Shown here: positions 27,600 through 36,352 of the stretch, in pieces
How positions within the stretch are numbered: the first letter of the stretch is position 1
Layout of the letters: each line of letters starts with the position of its first letter
Origin: an uncultured Prevotellaceae bacterium
GTDB lineage: Bacteria > Bacteroidota > Bacteroidia > Bacteroidales > Bacteroidaceae
Length of the DNA: 64,000 nt
Direction: 5' to 3'
Assembly: GCA_900315105.1 (NCBI GenBank)
Contig: OMXX01000007.1
Location: 1-64,000, forward strand
Translations under genes and position numbers: made by a program
The notes under the pieces: model-generated
What the model saw: the letters and a program-made list of their open reading frames with translations, nothing else
Told to the model about the DNA's origin: nothing
The model's database searches: none

Positions 27600-27602
27600 A
27601 AC

Positions 27603-27693
27603 GTCAGAAATGACTAACCATGTGAGAATGCATGTCGATGGGCAAGGCTTAATCGTACTACCCAAAATAAGCAGTCTTTATGGCTGCTTTTTT
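27603..27693 (+). ncRNA. Candidate small RNA of about 90 nucleotides
   Basis: A consensus promoter ends at 27599 and an intrinsic terminator (stem AGCAG..CTGCT, 27670-27688, then TTTTTT) ends near 27693. The predicted transcript opens with a stem capped by a GNRA tetraloop (GTCA-GAAA-TGAC, 27603-27614) and has further possible pairings (CCAT with ATGG; GGG with CCC). It does not match tmRNA, 4.5S, 6S or RNase P RNA as I know them. A 32-codon frame from 27609 runs through the terminator and is probably fortuitous. The gene lies between divergent neighbours, so it is not a leader of either. Confidence 0.65.
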
Positions 27694-27694
27694 G

Positions 27695-27727
27695 TATTAT
27701 GGTAATATAATGGCATTATCATCGAAT
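27695..27727. repeat. 11-base phased array, short second copy
   Basis: Three units, TATTATGGTAA, TATAATGGCAT and TATCATCGAAT, repeat the right half of the array at 27297-27406 including its right-hand edge. The rest of the gap to sppA (27728-27906) shows nothing recognisable. Confidence 0.75.
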
Positions 27728-27906
27728 TTGGTTATGAGGAGCAGCTAATCTGCGAAGTAGGTACATAGGGGCAATTCCGCAGAAAAGACGGATTAACTAT
27801 GAGATTTTTTATGAAAAATTAATATCTTCATAACATCGTCAGAGTATGGCAATTACGAATGTCATTATCCTTTTTTTCTTGTTTTCATAGCATTTTTGCC
27901 GTTATC

Positions 27907-27939
27907 CTTGCAAATTATCAATATTTTTTGTATCTTTGC
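27907..27939 (+). promoter_or_regulatory. Promoter of sppA
   Basis: CTTG at 27907-27910 (one mismatch to TTTG), 20 bases, TATCTTTGC at 27931-27939, about 46 bases before the GTG start. Confidence 0.65.
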
Positions 27940-27985
27940 AGTCAATTTACATTATTAATATAGAAAATTCAACAAAATAAGCACA

Positions 27986-29782
27986 GTGAAAGATTTCATT
28001 AAGCATACCCTTGCCACAGTAGTAGGCATATTCATTTTCGGTATCATCACATGTATTTTGATGCTTATGAGCATCGTAGGTATGGTGGCTTCTGGTAGTC
28101 AGGCAACAACTATTGACGATAACTCGGTACTTGTCATTAAGCTCAAAGGAGAGATTACGGATCGCTCCAATGATGAAGGTAACCCATTGACTACTCTTCT
28201 CGGTGATAATGCTGAGACTCAGGGACTTTACAACCTCGTGGAGGCTATAAAGCGTGCTAAGGAGAACGACAATGTCAAGGGCATATACATAGAAGCCGGG
28301 CAGATTTCTGCTGAACCGGCTACCGTAACGGCTTTGCGCGATGCGCTCAAGGATTTCAAGACTTCGAAGAAGTTCATCGTAGCATACGCTGACCAGTATT
28401 CACAGGGCAGCTACTATATCAGCAGCGTTGCCGACAAGGTATGGACAAACCCACAGGGTATGCTCGCATTCCACGGTATGGCCTCTCAGCCACAGTATAT
28501 GCGTGACTTCCTCGCAAAACTTGGCATCAAGATTCAGGTGGTGAAGGTTGGTCAGTATAAGAGTGCTACCGAGACCTACACCGAGGACCACATGAGCGCA
28601 GCCAACCGCGAACAGGTAACGGCATACATTTCCGGCATCTGGAACCACATGCTCAAGGGTATCGCCGAGAGCAGGAAGATAAGCGTTGACTCTCTCAACG
28701 CATACGCTGATCAGGTTATGGATTTCGCAAGCACAGAGACTTTGAAGAAGAACAAGCTCATCGACGGTACCCTCTACACCGACCAAGTGAAGGGTGAGGT
28801 GAAGAAACTTCTGAAGATTGACGATGGCGACGATATTTCGCAGGTAAGCGTGACACAGATGCTTCAGGCAAAGCATGAGTCAGCTTCAAGCGACAACGAG
28901 ATTGCCGTTTACTTCTGTGAGGGCAACATCGTACAGGAGCCTGCGGAGGGCATTATAATGGGCGGCGGTTCTTCAATCGTCGGCAATGATGTGTGCAAGG
29001 ACATTGAAAAACTCGCCAAGGACGATAACGTCAAGGCTGTTGTAATCCGTATCAACTCAGGCGGTGGCGACGCATACGCTTCAGAGCAGATGTGGCATCA
29101 GATTGTGGAGCTGAAGAAGGTAAAGCCTGTAGTAATCTCAATGGGCGGTATGGCTGCATCAGGCGGCTACTACATGTCGTGCGGAGCTACATGGATTGTG
29201 GCTGAGCCAACAACGCTCACAGGCAGCATCGGTATCTTCGGCGCACTTCCCGACATCAGCAACCTCATGACCAACAAGCTCGGCTTCAAGTATGACGAGG
29301 TGAAGACCAACAAGAACTCAACGATGACGCTCGCCCCAATGGCACGTCCATTCTCTGGCGAGGAGCTTACGATTCTGCAAGGCTACATAGACCGTGGTTA
29401 CTCACTCTTCCGCAAGCGTGTGGCTGACGGCCGTCACCTCAAGGTTGAGGATGTGGAAAAGATTGCACAGGGACACGTATGGCTTGGCAAGGATGCTATC
29501 GGCATCAAGCTTGTTGACCAGCTTGGAAGCCTCAAGGATGCTATCGACATGGCTGCTAAGTTTGCCAAGATTAAGGATAACGACTATTACACCGGCACCT
29601 ATCCTGCTGCTGAGAAATGGACGGAGAACCTCTTGAAGAATGCAACAGGTGGCGGCAACTACCTCGACGCACAGTTCAGGGATGTGCTTGGCGAATACTA
29701 TGAGCCTTTCATGCTTATGAAGACGCTACGCAATCAGAGTCCTGTTCAGGCAAGGATGATGGATAATTTCAGAATATATTAA
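27986..29782 (+). CDS. sppA: Signal peptide peptidase SppA, 67K type
   Basis: A 598-residue membrane protease of the two-domain (67K) type with a GTG start. One N-terminal membrane helix (about 10-35) anchors it to the inner membrane. The catalytic dyad is split between the two homologous domains as in E. coli: candidate lysine Lys151 in SVADKVW and nucleophile Ser392 in GGMAASGGYY. It degrades signal peptides left in the membrane after secretion. It opens a plus-strand run with lpxK, whose start follows 13 bases after the stop. Confidence 0.95.
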   Translation: MKDFIKHTLATVVGIFIFGIITCILMLMSIVGMVASGSQATTIDDNSVLVIKLKGEITDRSNDEGNPLTTLLGDNAETQGLYNLVEAIKRAKENDNVKGIYIEAGQISAEPATVTALRDALKDFKTSKKFIVAYADQYSQGSYYISSVADKVWTNPQGMLAFHGMASQPQYMRDFLAKLGIKIQVVKVGQYKSATETYTEDHMSAANREQVTAYISGIWNHMLKGIAESRKISVDSLNAYADQVMDFASTETLKKNKLIDGTLYTDQVKGEVKKLLKIDDGDDISQVSVTQMLQAKHESASSDNEIAVYFCEGNIVQEPAEGIIMGGGSSIVGNDVCKDIEKLAKDDNVKAVVIRINSGGGDAYASEQMWHQIVELKKVKPVVISMGGMAASGGYYMSCGATWIVAEPTTLTGSIGIFGALPDISNLMTNKLGFKYDEVKTNKNSTMTLAPMARPFSGEELTILQGYIDRGYSLFRKRVADGRHLKVEDVEKIAQGHVWLGKDAIGIKLVDQLGSLKDAIDMAAKFAKIKDNDYYTGTYPAAEKWTENLLKNATGGGNYLDAQFRDVLGEYYEPFMLMKTLRNQSPVQARMMDNFRIY

Positions 29783-29795
29783 TTCAACCGCAGTC

Positions 29796-31007
29796 TTGGA
29801 AGGCGATTTTATCAAAATAAACGAGTGGCTACTCCCATTCTCATGGTTTTACGGTTTGGGAGTTGGAATAAGAAACACGCTCTTCGATCTTGGAATCCTG
29901 AAGAGCCGTTCCTTTGACGTGCCTGTCATATCCGTCGGTAATATTACCGTGGGTGGCTCAGGCAAGACCCCACACGTTGAATACCTCATCCGACTGCTCC
30001 ATAACAAATACCGCGTGGCAGTATTGTCGCGTGGCTATAAGCGTAAGTCCAAGGGGTTCATCCTCGCTGATGAAAATTCCACAATGAGGGAAATCGGTGA
30101 TGAACCTTATCAGATGCATCGTAAGTTCAAGGACGTGAGCATTGCCGTGGATCGCAACAGATGCAACGGCATTGAACGCATCACCACAGATGAAGCCACA
30201 AAGGATACGGATGTCATCCTGCTTGATGATGCCTATCAGCACCGATACGTAAAGCCGGGAATCAATATACTTCTTGTGGATTATCATCGCCTTATCATCT
30301 ATGACAAGCTGCTGCCTGCCGGTCGTCTGCGCGAACCGAAGGAAGGCAAGACAAGAGCCGACATCGTGATAGTAACCAAGTGCCCGAAAGACTTGAAGCC
30401 AATGTCATTCCGAGTACTCACAAGAGCGCTGAACCTCTTCCCTTACCAGCAGCTATACTTCACATGTCTTCAATATGGCAACCTGAAAGCAATCTTCAAT
30501 GAAAGTACGCGTCCTCTCGATGACATAAAGCCCGATGAGCACATCCTGCTCGTCACAGGCATAGCATCACCCGAACAGATGGTTGAGGACCTCGCCCCCT
30601 ACTCCAAGAACATCATTTCCCTGGAATACAGCGACCATCATCAGTTCAATGCGGATGACGTGGAGAAGATAAACAACACCTTTGCGATGATGCAGACTCC
30701 ACGCCTCATCATCACGACGGAGAAGGATGCCACAAGACTGGAGAGCATCGAAGGACTATCAGAAGATGTGAAGAACAACATCTACACCCTGCCTGTTGAG
30801 GTGCAAGTTATGCTCGACCAGCAGGAGAAGTTCGACGAGGTGATCCTAAGCTACGTTCAGAAGAACTCAAAGAACAGTACCCTCACAAAGGAGAAGAACC
30901 GCAAGATACAGGAGGCAAAGAAACCTACGGAATCAAAGGAGAAGCCGATCCGACTGCCGGACAACAACGACAGTCAGGCAAGTAAGCCGATGAAGATTAG
31001 GTTTTAA
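29796..31007 (+). CDS. lpxK: Tetraacyldisaccharide 4'-kinase
   Basis: A 403-residue protein, TTG start, that phosphorylates the 4' position of the lipid A precursor at the inner membrane. The Walker A-like loop VGGSGKTP lies near 51-58 and the N-terminal membrane-associating helix near 8-30. The start is placed by the family-like beginning FIKINEWLLP and by the 13-base gap after sppA. The last 45 residues are a Lys-rich, low-complexity extension not needed for the fold. It is probably co-transcribed with sppA. Confidence 0.93.
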   Translation: MEGDFIKINEWLLPFSWFYGLGVGIRNTLFDLGILKSRSFDVPVISVGNITVGGSGKTPHVEYLIRLLHNKYRVAVLSRGYKRKSKGFILADENSTMREIGDEPYQMHRKFKDVSIAVDRNRCNGIERITTDEATKDTDVILLDDAYQHRYVKPGINILLVDYHRLIIYDKLLPAGRLREPKEGKTRADIVIVTKCPKDLKPMSFRVLTRALNLFPYQQLYFTCLQYGNLKAIFNESTRPLDDIKPDEHILLVTGIASPEQMVEDLAPYSKNIISLEYSDHHQFNADDVEKINNTFAMMQTPRLIITTEKDATRLESIEGLSEDVKNNIYTLPVEVQVMLDQQEKFDEVILSYVQKNSKNSTLTKEKNRKIQEAKKPTESKEKPIRLPDNNDSQASKPMKIRF

Positions 31008-31017
31008 AACAAGTCAA

Positions 31018-31166
31018 CAGCCCCTCACCCGTCCTACGGACACCCTCTCCCCAAGGGGCGAGGGAAAAGTCACATTAAAACGCTAAAGGAAGGGTGCATG
31101 ATTAGAAATACAAACTTCCCCCTCGCCCCTTGGGGAGAGGGTGTCCGTAGAACGGGTGAGGGGCTG
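31018..31166. repeat. Long inverted-repeat element, copy 1
   Basis: Arms 31018-31064 and 31120-31166 match as reverse complements at 46 of 47 bases, with a 55-base centre. The arms contain CCCCTCACCC, CCCTCTCCCC and AAGGGGCGAGG. Two relatives lie at 33407-33587 and 40460-40593. It occupies the whole lpxK-thiL gap, and a spurious N-terminal extension of thiL can be read through its right arm. It looks like a MITE-like or mRNA-hairpin element; no transposase is nearby. Confidence 0.9.
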
Positions 31167-31187
31167 GTGCTTTTTAGATTTTTATAT

Positions 31188-32255
31188 ATGGAAATAAACA
31201 AACTCGGTGAGTTCGGTCTTATTGACCATCTCACAAAAGACATAGAGATAAAGAATGCATCCACACTCAAGGGTGTGGGTGACGATTGTGCCGTGATTGA
31301 CCACAGCAAGGATTTCAAGGACAGCGTTTCGCTCGTCTCTACCGATATGCTGATGGAAGGCGTGCACTTCGACCTTACATACGTGGATATGAAACACCTT
31401 GGCTATAAGTCGGCTATGGTGAACATATCCGACATCTTCGCCATGGGAGGCACCCCTCGCCAAATGGCAGTGAGCATCGCCCTCTCGAAGCGTTTCAGCG
31501 TAGAGGACCTTGAAGACTTCTATGCAGGACTAAGAATGGCATGCAACAAATGGAATGTGGATATTGTAGGAGGTGATACGACATCATCCCTCACAGGACT
31601 CGCTATTTCTATCACCGTTATGGGTGATGCTGCCAAGGAGGATGTGATATACCGTTCAGGTGCAAAGGACACAGACCTTATATGCGTGTCAGGCGATCTA
31701 GGAGCAGCATATTGCGGATTACAGGTTCTCGAGCGTGAGAAAACCGTTTATTACCAGCAGTTGAAGGAAGCTCAGCAGAAGGGTAAGGACACATCAAACA
31801 TCGAGTTTGCTCCTGAGTTTGCCGGCAAGGAGTATCTTCTTGAACGCCAGCTTCAGCCAGAGGCTCGTGGTGATGTGTTGAAGCAGCTACGCGAGGCAGG
31901 CATACGTCCAACGAGCATGATTGACATTTCCGACGGTCTTTCTTCCGAGATAATGCATATCTGCAAGAACAGCAACACAGGTTGCCGACTTTTTGAGAAG
32001 GAAATACCTATCGACTACCAGACCGCCGTTATGGCAGAGGAGATGAACATGAACCTCACCACCTGTGCATTGAATGGCGGTGAGGACTATGAACTGCTCT
32101 TCACATGCTCTATTGGCGACTATGAGAAAGTGAAGAGCCTTGAGGGCATCCGTGTCATCGGACATATCACGAAGCCTGAGCTTGGCTGTCAGCTCGTCAC
32201 ACGCGACGGACAGGAGTTCGAGCTAAAGGCACAAGGCTGGAATCATTGCGAATGA
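31188..32255 (+). CDS. thiL: Thiamine-monophosphate kinase
   Basis: A 355-residue enzyme that converts thiamine monophosphate to the diphosphate cofactor with ATP. The start at 31188 (MEINKLGEFGLIDHL) matches the family; a start at 31098 would add 30 residues read from the inverted-repeat element and is rejected. Visible motifs are GVGDDCAV (about 29-36), STDMLMEGVHF (about 51-61), IVGGDTT and the C-terminal ISDGLSSE and NGGEDYELLF. It lies in the housekeeping run between lpxK and holB. Confidence 0.95.
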   Translation: MEINKLGEFGLIDHLTKDIEIKNASTLKGVGDDCAVIDHSKDFKDSVSLVSTDMLMEGVHFDLTYVDMKHLGYKSAMVNISDIFAMGGTPRQMAVSIALSKRFSVEDLEDFYAGLRMACNKWNVDIVGGDTTSSLTGLAISITVMGDAAKEDVIYRSGAKDTDLICVSGDLGAAYCGLQVLEREKTVYYQQLKEAQQKGKDTSNIEFAPEFAGKEYLLERQLQPEARGDVLKQLREAGIRPTSMIDISDGLSSEIMHICKNSNTGCRLFEKEIPIDYQTAVMAEEMNMNLTTCALNGGEDYELLFTCSIGDYEKVKSLEGIRVIGHITKPELGCQLVTRDGQEFELKAQGWNHCE

Positions 32256-32288
32256 TATTCTGAGTTTAGGGATTAGCGTTAAGAGGAA

Positions 32289-33404
32289 TTGAAGTTCGAG
32301 GACATCATAGGACAGCGTGAGATGGCGGAGCGCCTACGCAATCTGGCAGACAACAACCGCCTGCCACATGCTATTATGCTTTGTGGTCCACAGGGATCAG
32401 GCAAAATGGCTCTTGCAATCGCCTTGGCAAGTCATCTGCTCGGAACAAATGAACAGGCTTGGAATATGCTCAACATTTTCCAGCATCCAGACCTGCACTT
32501 CGCATTTCCAATCATCCGTCCGAAAGGTGCATCAAGCGATAAGAAGTTTGATTCCGACGACTACATGGCAGAATGGCTTGAGATGCTAAGGAGCAACGGT
32601 GCATATTTCGACCTGCCCACTTGGCTCAAAAACATAAAAGTAGAGAATCAGCAGAGCGCCATTCCCGTAGCCGAGAGCGACCGTCTAACCCGCCTCTTCC
32701 TAATGAAATCAAATCAAGGTGGCAAGAAAATCGCGATTATCTGGCTGCCCGAGAAGATGAATATCGAGTGTGCAAACAAGATGCTGAAACTCATTGAGGA
32801 ACCACCGGCAGAGTCACTATTCATCATGGTAAGCAACCATCCTGAGCAGTTGTTAGAGACAATAAGAAGTCGTGTTCAGCGCTTCGATGTCAAGCCGATA
32901 GCACAAGAGGATATCATCGACGCTTTGATGAACAAACGCGGACTTAACCAGAACGATGCCGTCAGAACGGCACGCATAGCAGGTGGTAACTGGCTCAAAG
33001 CGACATCAATCCTTGAGCCGGGCAACGAAGAGGCGCTGTTCTTCGATCTGTATGTAATGCTCATGCGATTGGCATACACACGCAAGGTGAACGACCTGAA
33101 GAAATGGTCAGAGCAATGCGCCACTTTAGGACGTGAGAAACAGCTCCGTATGCTCGAAGCCTTCCAAAGACTCACACGCGAATACTTCATGTATAACTTC
33201 CATCAGCCATCAATCACATATATGACTGAAGAAGAAGAGAACTTTGCCCGAAAGTTTGCTCCTTTCATTAACGAGAATAACATTATCGGCATGTACGAGC
33301 TCTTCCAGAGAGTGATTCGCGACATCGGCCAGAATGCCAATCCAAAGATTCAGTTCTTCGACCTGACAATGAAGATGGCAGTATTTATTCATAAGCAGAA
33401 GTAA
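32289..33404 (+). CDS. holB: DNA polymerase III subunit delta prime
   Basis: A 371-residue clamp-loader ATPase-fold protein with a TTG start (MKFEDIIGQREMAERLR). The P-loop position reads CGPQGSGKMA, where the usual Lys-Thr/Ser is Lys-Met, so nucleotide hydrolysis is unlikely, as is normal for delta prime. The sensor region has SNHPEQLLETIRSRVQRF. It works in the clamp loader that places the sliding clamp on DNA. It lies 33 bases after thiL and is followed by the second inverted-repeat element. Confidence 0.92.
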   Translation: MKFEDIIGQREMAERLRNLADNNRLPHAIMLCGPQGSGKMALAIALASHLLGTNEQAWNMLNIFQHPDLHFAFPIIRPKGASSDKKFDSDDYMAEWLEMLRSNGAYFDLPTWLKNIKVENQQSAIPVAESDRLTRLFLMKSNQGGKKIAIIWLPEKMNIECANKMLKLIEEPPAESLFIMVSNHPEQLLETIRSRVQRFDVKPIAQEDIIDALMNKRGLNQNDAVRTARIAGGNWLKATSILEPGNEEALFFDLYVMLMRLAYTRKVNDLKKWSEQCATLGREKQLRMLEAFQRLTREYFMYNFHQPSITYMTEEEENFARKFAPFINENNIIGMYELFQRVIRDIGQNANPKIQFFDLTMKMAVFIHKQK

Positions 33405-33406
33405 CT

Positions 33407-33587
33407 GCCCCTCACCCGTCCTTCGGACACCCTCTCCCCAAGGGGCGAGGAAGAAATTAGTAAAAATCCCTCTTGGGAATCCCTCACAAGCAATAAAATG
33501 TAACTTGAACCTCGCCCCTTGGGGAAGTCCGATGTTGATAACATCGGAGTATGTGTCAGAGGATTCCCGTAGGGCAGATGAGGAGCC
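33407..33587. repeat. Long inverted-repeat element, copy 2 (decayed)
   Basis: The left arm (33407-33450) matches copies at 31.0 and 40.5 kb closely. The right arm begins at 33510 with CCTCGCCCCTTGGGG, is interrupted after 33525 by about 30 bases that contain their own small hairpin, and resumes near 33566-33587. It fills the gap between holB and ricT. Confidence 0.85.
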
Positions 33588-33603
33588 AAAAACAATATTA
33601 TAA

Positions 33604-34812
33604 ATGGATTATAAAGATATGACATTTACTCTCGCAACAGGCTGTGGACGCGGTCTGTGCCGGAAAAGTTGTTCACGTTCAGACCATCAGCTCAACGTGT
33701 ACGACTGGCTTGCTGATATCTCCGGCAACAATGAGAGTACTGACCTTGTAGAGGTACAGTTTAAAAATACACGCAAAGCATACTATCACAACATCAACAG
33801 ACTTGACCTGAAGAAAGGTGACTGGGTTGCTGTTGAAGCATCTCCCGGTCATGACATCGGCGTTGTTACTCTTACCGGACGTCTCGCCATCATGCAGGTA
33901 AAGAAGGCAAACCTCAAGTCGGCTGACGACATAAAGCGCGTATATCGCTTTGCACGCGATACTGACATGGAGAAGTATGAGGAGGCAAAGGCACGCGAAC
34001 ACTCCACTATGATTCAGAGCCGACAGATAGCCAACGAACTAGGTTTGAACATGAAAATAGGCGATGTGGAATATCAGGGCGACGGCAATAAGGCCATCTT
34101 CTACTACATAGCCGACGAGCGCGTGGACTTCCGACAGCTCATCAAGGTCTTGGCAAACACATTCCATGTACGCATTGAGATGAAACAGATAGGTGCACGT
34201 CAGGAGGCTGGTCGTATTGGAGGTACAGGTCCTTGCGGACGAGAGCTTTGCTGTGCTACATGGATGAAGAATTTCTCAAGCGTTTCAACAACAGCGGCAC
34301 GCCTACAGGATATATCTCTCAATCCTCAGAAGCTCGCAGGTATGTGCGCGAAACTGAAATGCTGTCTCAACTATGAGGTTGACTGTTATATGGAGGCTGG
34401 CAAGAAGATGCCTCCTAAGGATACTGTTCTCCAAACAGCCGATAGCGACTACTACCTCTTCAAGCAGGATATCATTGCCGGTATCGTCACCTACTCTACC
34501 GACAAACGCCTTGCTGCTAACCTTGAGACAATCCCAGCAGAACGTGCTGTGGAGATTATCGAGATGAACAAGCGTGGAGAAAAGCCTGTACAGCTCACAT
34601 CCGACGGTACAGGCAAAGAGCCTCAGAGGCCGAAGGACCTTCTCGCTGATGCCGACATTGCCCGCTTCGACAAGGCAAAGAAGAAGAAAAAGAAGAAGAA
34701 CAAGAATCATGGTGATAACAAAGGTGCAAACAACGACCAAGGCAAAGTAAACGCTGAACAGCAGAACAAGCCAAACGGCAATCACCAACAGCATCACCAT
34801 CATAAGGAGTAA
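33604..34812 (+). CDS. ricT: RicT/YaaT-like PSP1-domain protein with Lys- and His-rich tail
   Basis: A 402-residue protein of the PSP1 C-terminal-domain family. Conserved cysteines appear at the N-terminus (GCGRGLCRKSC) and in the PSP1 domain (GPCGRELCC and KLKCCLNYE); related B. subtilis proteins form an iron-sulfur complex that controls RNase Y activity, so metal binding is likely, but the role in Bacteroidetes is not established. After residue 350 comes a disordered tail with nine consecutive lysines and a final His cluster, unlike the conserved part. It lies next to holB and gldH, an order I associate with Bacteroidetes. Confidence 0.88.
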   Translation: MDYKDMTFTLATGCGRGLCRKSCSRSDHQLNVYDWLADISGNNESTDLVEVQFKNTRKAYYHNINRLDLKKGDWVAVEASPGHDIGVVTLTGRLAIMQVKKANLKSADDIKRVYRFARDTDMEKYEEAKAREHSTMIQSRQIANELGLNMKIGDVEYQGDGNKAIFYYIADERVDFRQLIKVLANTFHVRIEMKQIGARQEAGRIGGTGPCGRELCCATWMKNFSSVSTTAARLQDISLNPQKLAGMCAKLKCCLNYEVDCYMEAGKKMPPKDTVLQTADSDYYLFKQDIIAGIVTYSTDKRLAANLETIPAERAVEIIEMNKRGEKPVQLTSDGTGKEPQRPKDLLADADIARFDKAKKKKKKKNKNHGDNKGANNDQGKVNAEQQNKPNGNHQQHHHHKE

Positions 34813-34908
34813 AAGAGGAAAGTAGATAGAGTAAAGAGGAACTGCGAAGCTGATGAGCTTGCGAATAAAGTGTAAAGAGTAAGGTAGAAAGATTAGAGTA
34901 AAAGGATA

Positions 34909-35379
34909 ATGCGAAAGCTATTTCTATACACCCTATATTGTGTTTGTATCGTAATGGGATTTACCTCATGCGATACAAACACACCTTATTATCATTACGC
35001 ACATACGCCTATCGACGGATGGGAAAAGAACGACACTCTAAGATACGATGTGCAACCTCTAAAAAAAGGAGGAGAACACAAGATAACAGTGGCTCTGCGA
35101 CTCAATGGAGCATACCCTTTCCGTAAGCTTTATCTGATTATGGATCAGGATATATACCCAAGACTGCAAAGCAAAACCGACACAATATGCTTTGATGTCA
35201 CAAGCAAGGAAGGACGATTCACAGGCAACGGCATATCCTACTATCAATACACAGTTCCAGTATGCCAAGAGCACTTCATGGAAAATGACTCAATCCATAT
35301 AACTATACGTCATGCCATGAAGCGCGATATCCTCCCTGGAATATCAGATATTGGTGTAAAATTGGAGAGAATTCACTGA
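34909..35379 (+). CDS. gldH: Gliding-motility-type lipoprotein GldH
   Basis: A 156-residue lipoprotein (lipobox FTSC, Cys20 or 21). It matches GldH, required for gliding and type IX secretion in Flavobacteria; many non-gliding Bacteroidetes keep it, and its role there is unclear. The typical ending with DILPGISDIGVKLE is present. It sits after ricT, separated by 96 purine-rich bases without a recognisable promoter, so it is probably in the same transcript. Confidence 0.88.
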   Translation: MRKLFLYTLYCVCIVMGFTSCDTNTPYYHYAHTPIDGWEKNDTLRYDVQPLKKGGEHKITVALRLNGAYPFRKLYLIMDQDIYPRLQSKTDTICFDVTSKEGRFTGNGISYYQYTVPVCQEHFMENDSIHITIRHAMKRDILPGISDIGVKLERIH

Positions 35380-35422
35380 TTATCAAGGACAAAACATCGA
35401 TTTTTAAAAGTTTTAACTTTTT

Positions 35423-35457
35423 ATTTTTGGTCATTTGACCAAAAATGCTTATTTTTG
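35423..35457 (+). promoter_or_regulatory. Promoter overlapped by a palindromic operator
   Basis: TTTG at 35426-35429, 20 bases, TATTTTTG at 35450-35457. A perfect inverted repeat with 11-base arms (ATTTTTGGTCA and its complement, 35423-35446, 2-base centre) covers the -33 box and spacer. It is placed where a repressor would block the RlpA-like gene; it could also serve as a gldH terminator. Confidence 0.65.
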
Positions 35458-35575
35458 TCCCCCGAGTGATTTATTGAATGACTGATTATCAGGATAATCC
35501 GCATTCTGGAACTGCTACCTAAAGAATAAAAAGACGAGACAATTAGCAATCATAATTAGCTTATTAGTTACCACT

Positions 35576-36139
35576 TTGCTATGCGCTAACGCACAGCAGA
35601 GAGGCAAAGCCTCGTACTACTCCAAAAGAGCGACAGGAGCAAGGACAAGTAGCGGCATTCTCTTGCATAACGACTCGCTTGTTTGTGCACACCGCACACA
35701 TCCTTTCGGCACAAAGCTTCTTGTGAGAAACCTGACAAACGACAAAGAGGTCATAGTAACAGTTGTTGACAGGGGACCATATAAAAAAGGTAGGATTATC
35801 GATCTCACATACGCAGCTGCCGAGCAACTTGGCATGATAACCAAAGGCGTTGTAGCTGTAGAGGTTAGTGTGTATCCAGACAAGGGTGTACCATACGCAT
35901 TGGATCCAGAATCCCTCCCTGAGATTGACTTTGAGGAGCATGAAAGCGTAACAGATAACGATGACTACAATGCTGTTTGGACAAAGCAACAAAGGAATGA
36001 CACAAAGGAAATAGCGCAGAATCTCATAAAAGAGGATAAAAGCACAGTCAATAGCACAAAATCCTCTGAAGTTAAGAAAACCCAACCAACAACAACTAAA
36101 AAGAAAAGTACCACAATAACCAAGAAAAAGAGGAGGTAA
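35576..36139 (+). CDS. RlpA-like septal/wall-associated protein, unclear start
   Basis: The double-psi beta-barrel of RlpA is clear (GKASYYSKRATGARTSSG, HPFGTKLLVRN, VVDRGPY, IIDLTYAAAEQLGM) over about residues 8-105. The C-terminal 80 residues are Thr/Lys-rich and likely disordered. RlpA family proteins bind or cut denuded septal peptidoglycan. The first usual in-frame codon is the TTG at 35576, but the same frame upstream to 35498 reads KNKKTRQLAIIISLLVTT and continues into LLCANAQ, an excellent signal peptide. No ATG, GTG or TTG precedes it. Either a rare start codon is used (candidates ATT or ATC), or the original start was lost. Confidence 0.85.
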   Translation: MLCANAQQRGKASYYSKRATGARTSSGILLHNDSLVCAHRTHPFGTKLLVRNLTNDKEVIVTVVDRGPYKKGRIIDLTYAAAEQLGMITKGVVAVEVSVYPDKGVPYALDPESLPEIDFEEHESVTDNDDYNAVWTKQQRNDTKEIAQNLIKEDKSTVNSTKSSEVKKTQPTTTKKKSTTITKKKRR

Positions 36140-36164
36140 GACTCCTTTTTTTATTTACTTACCT
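36132..36164 (+). terminator. Hairpin terminator of the RlpA-like gene
   Basis: GGAGGTAAG and CTTACCTCC flank a T-rich loop; the left arm overlaps the stop codon. The T run lies inside the loop, so termination efficiency is uncertain. Confidence 0.45.
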
Positions 36165-36197
36165 CCATCATGCCTTTGCTTTTTGTCCCAATATAGG

Positions 36198-36230
36198 AAC
36201 GGACTTACAACGGACTTACAACGGACCTGA
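36198..36230. repeat. 11-base phased array (three units)
   Basis: AACGGACTTAC twice and AACGGACCTGA, in exact phase, nearly identical to the units at 20623-20655. It lies between the RlpA-like gene and the RHS-tail promoter. Confidence 0.75.
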
Positions 36231-36287
36231 AGGGGAAGCATTGTGGAAGGAAATTTTAGTGATGATGCAAGAAAAACGAAATATGAT

Positions 36288-36318
36288 TTTGTCGTATGAG
36301 AAAATTTGCTTACCTTTG
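36288..36318 (+). promoter_or_regulatory. Promoter of the orphan RHS tail
   Basis: TTTG at 36288-36291, 19 bases, TACCTTTG at 36311-36318, 35 bases before the first ATG. Its presence suggests that the truncated RHS frame is expressed on its own. Confidence 0.6.
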
Positions 36319-36352
36319 AACGCAATTAGCAAACTTTAGCCTATAACTCATC

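Noticed and set aside
27609..27707. A 32-codon frame inside the first small-RNA candidate
   Set aside because: It runs through the terminator stem and T run and into the phased array, so translation of the full frame is unlikely.
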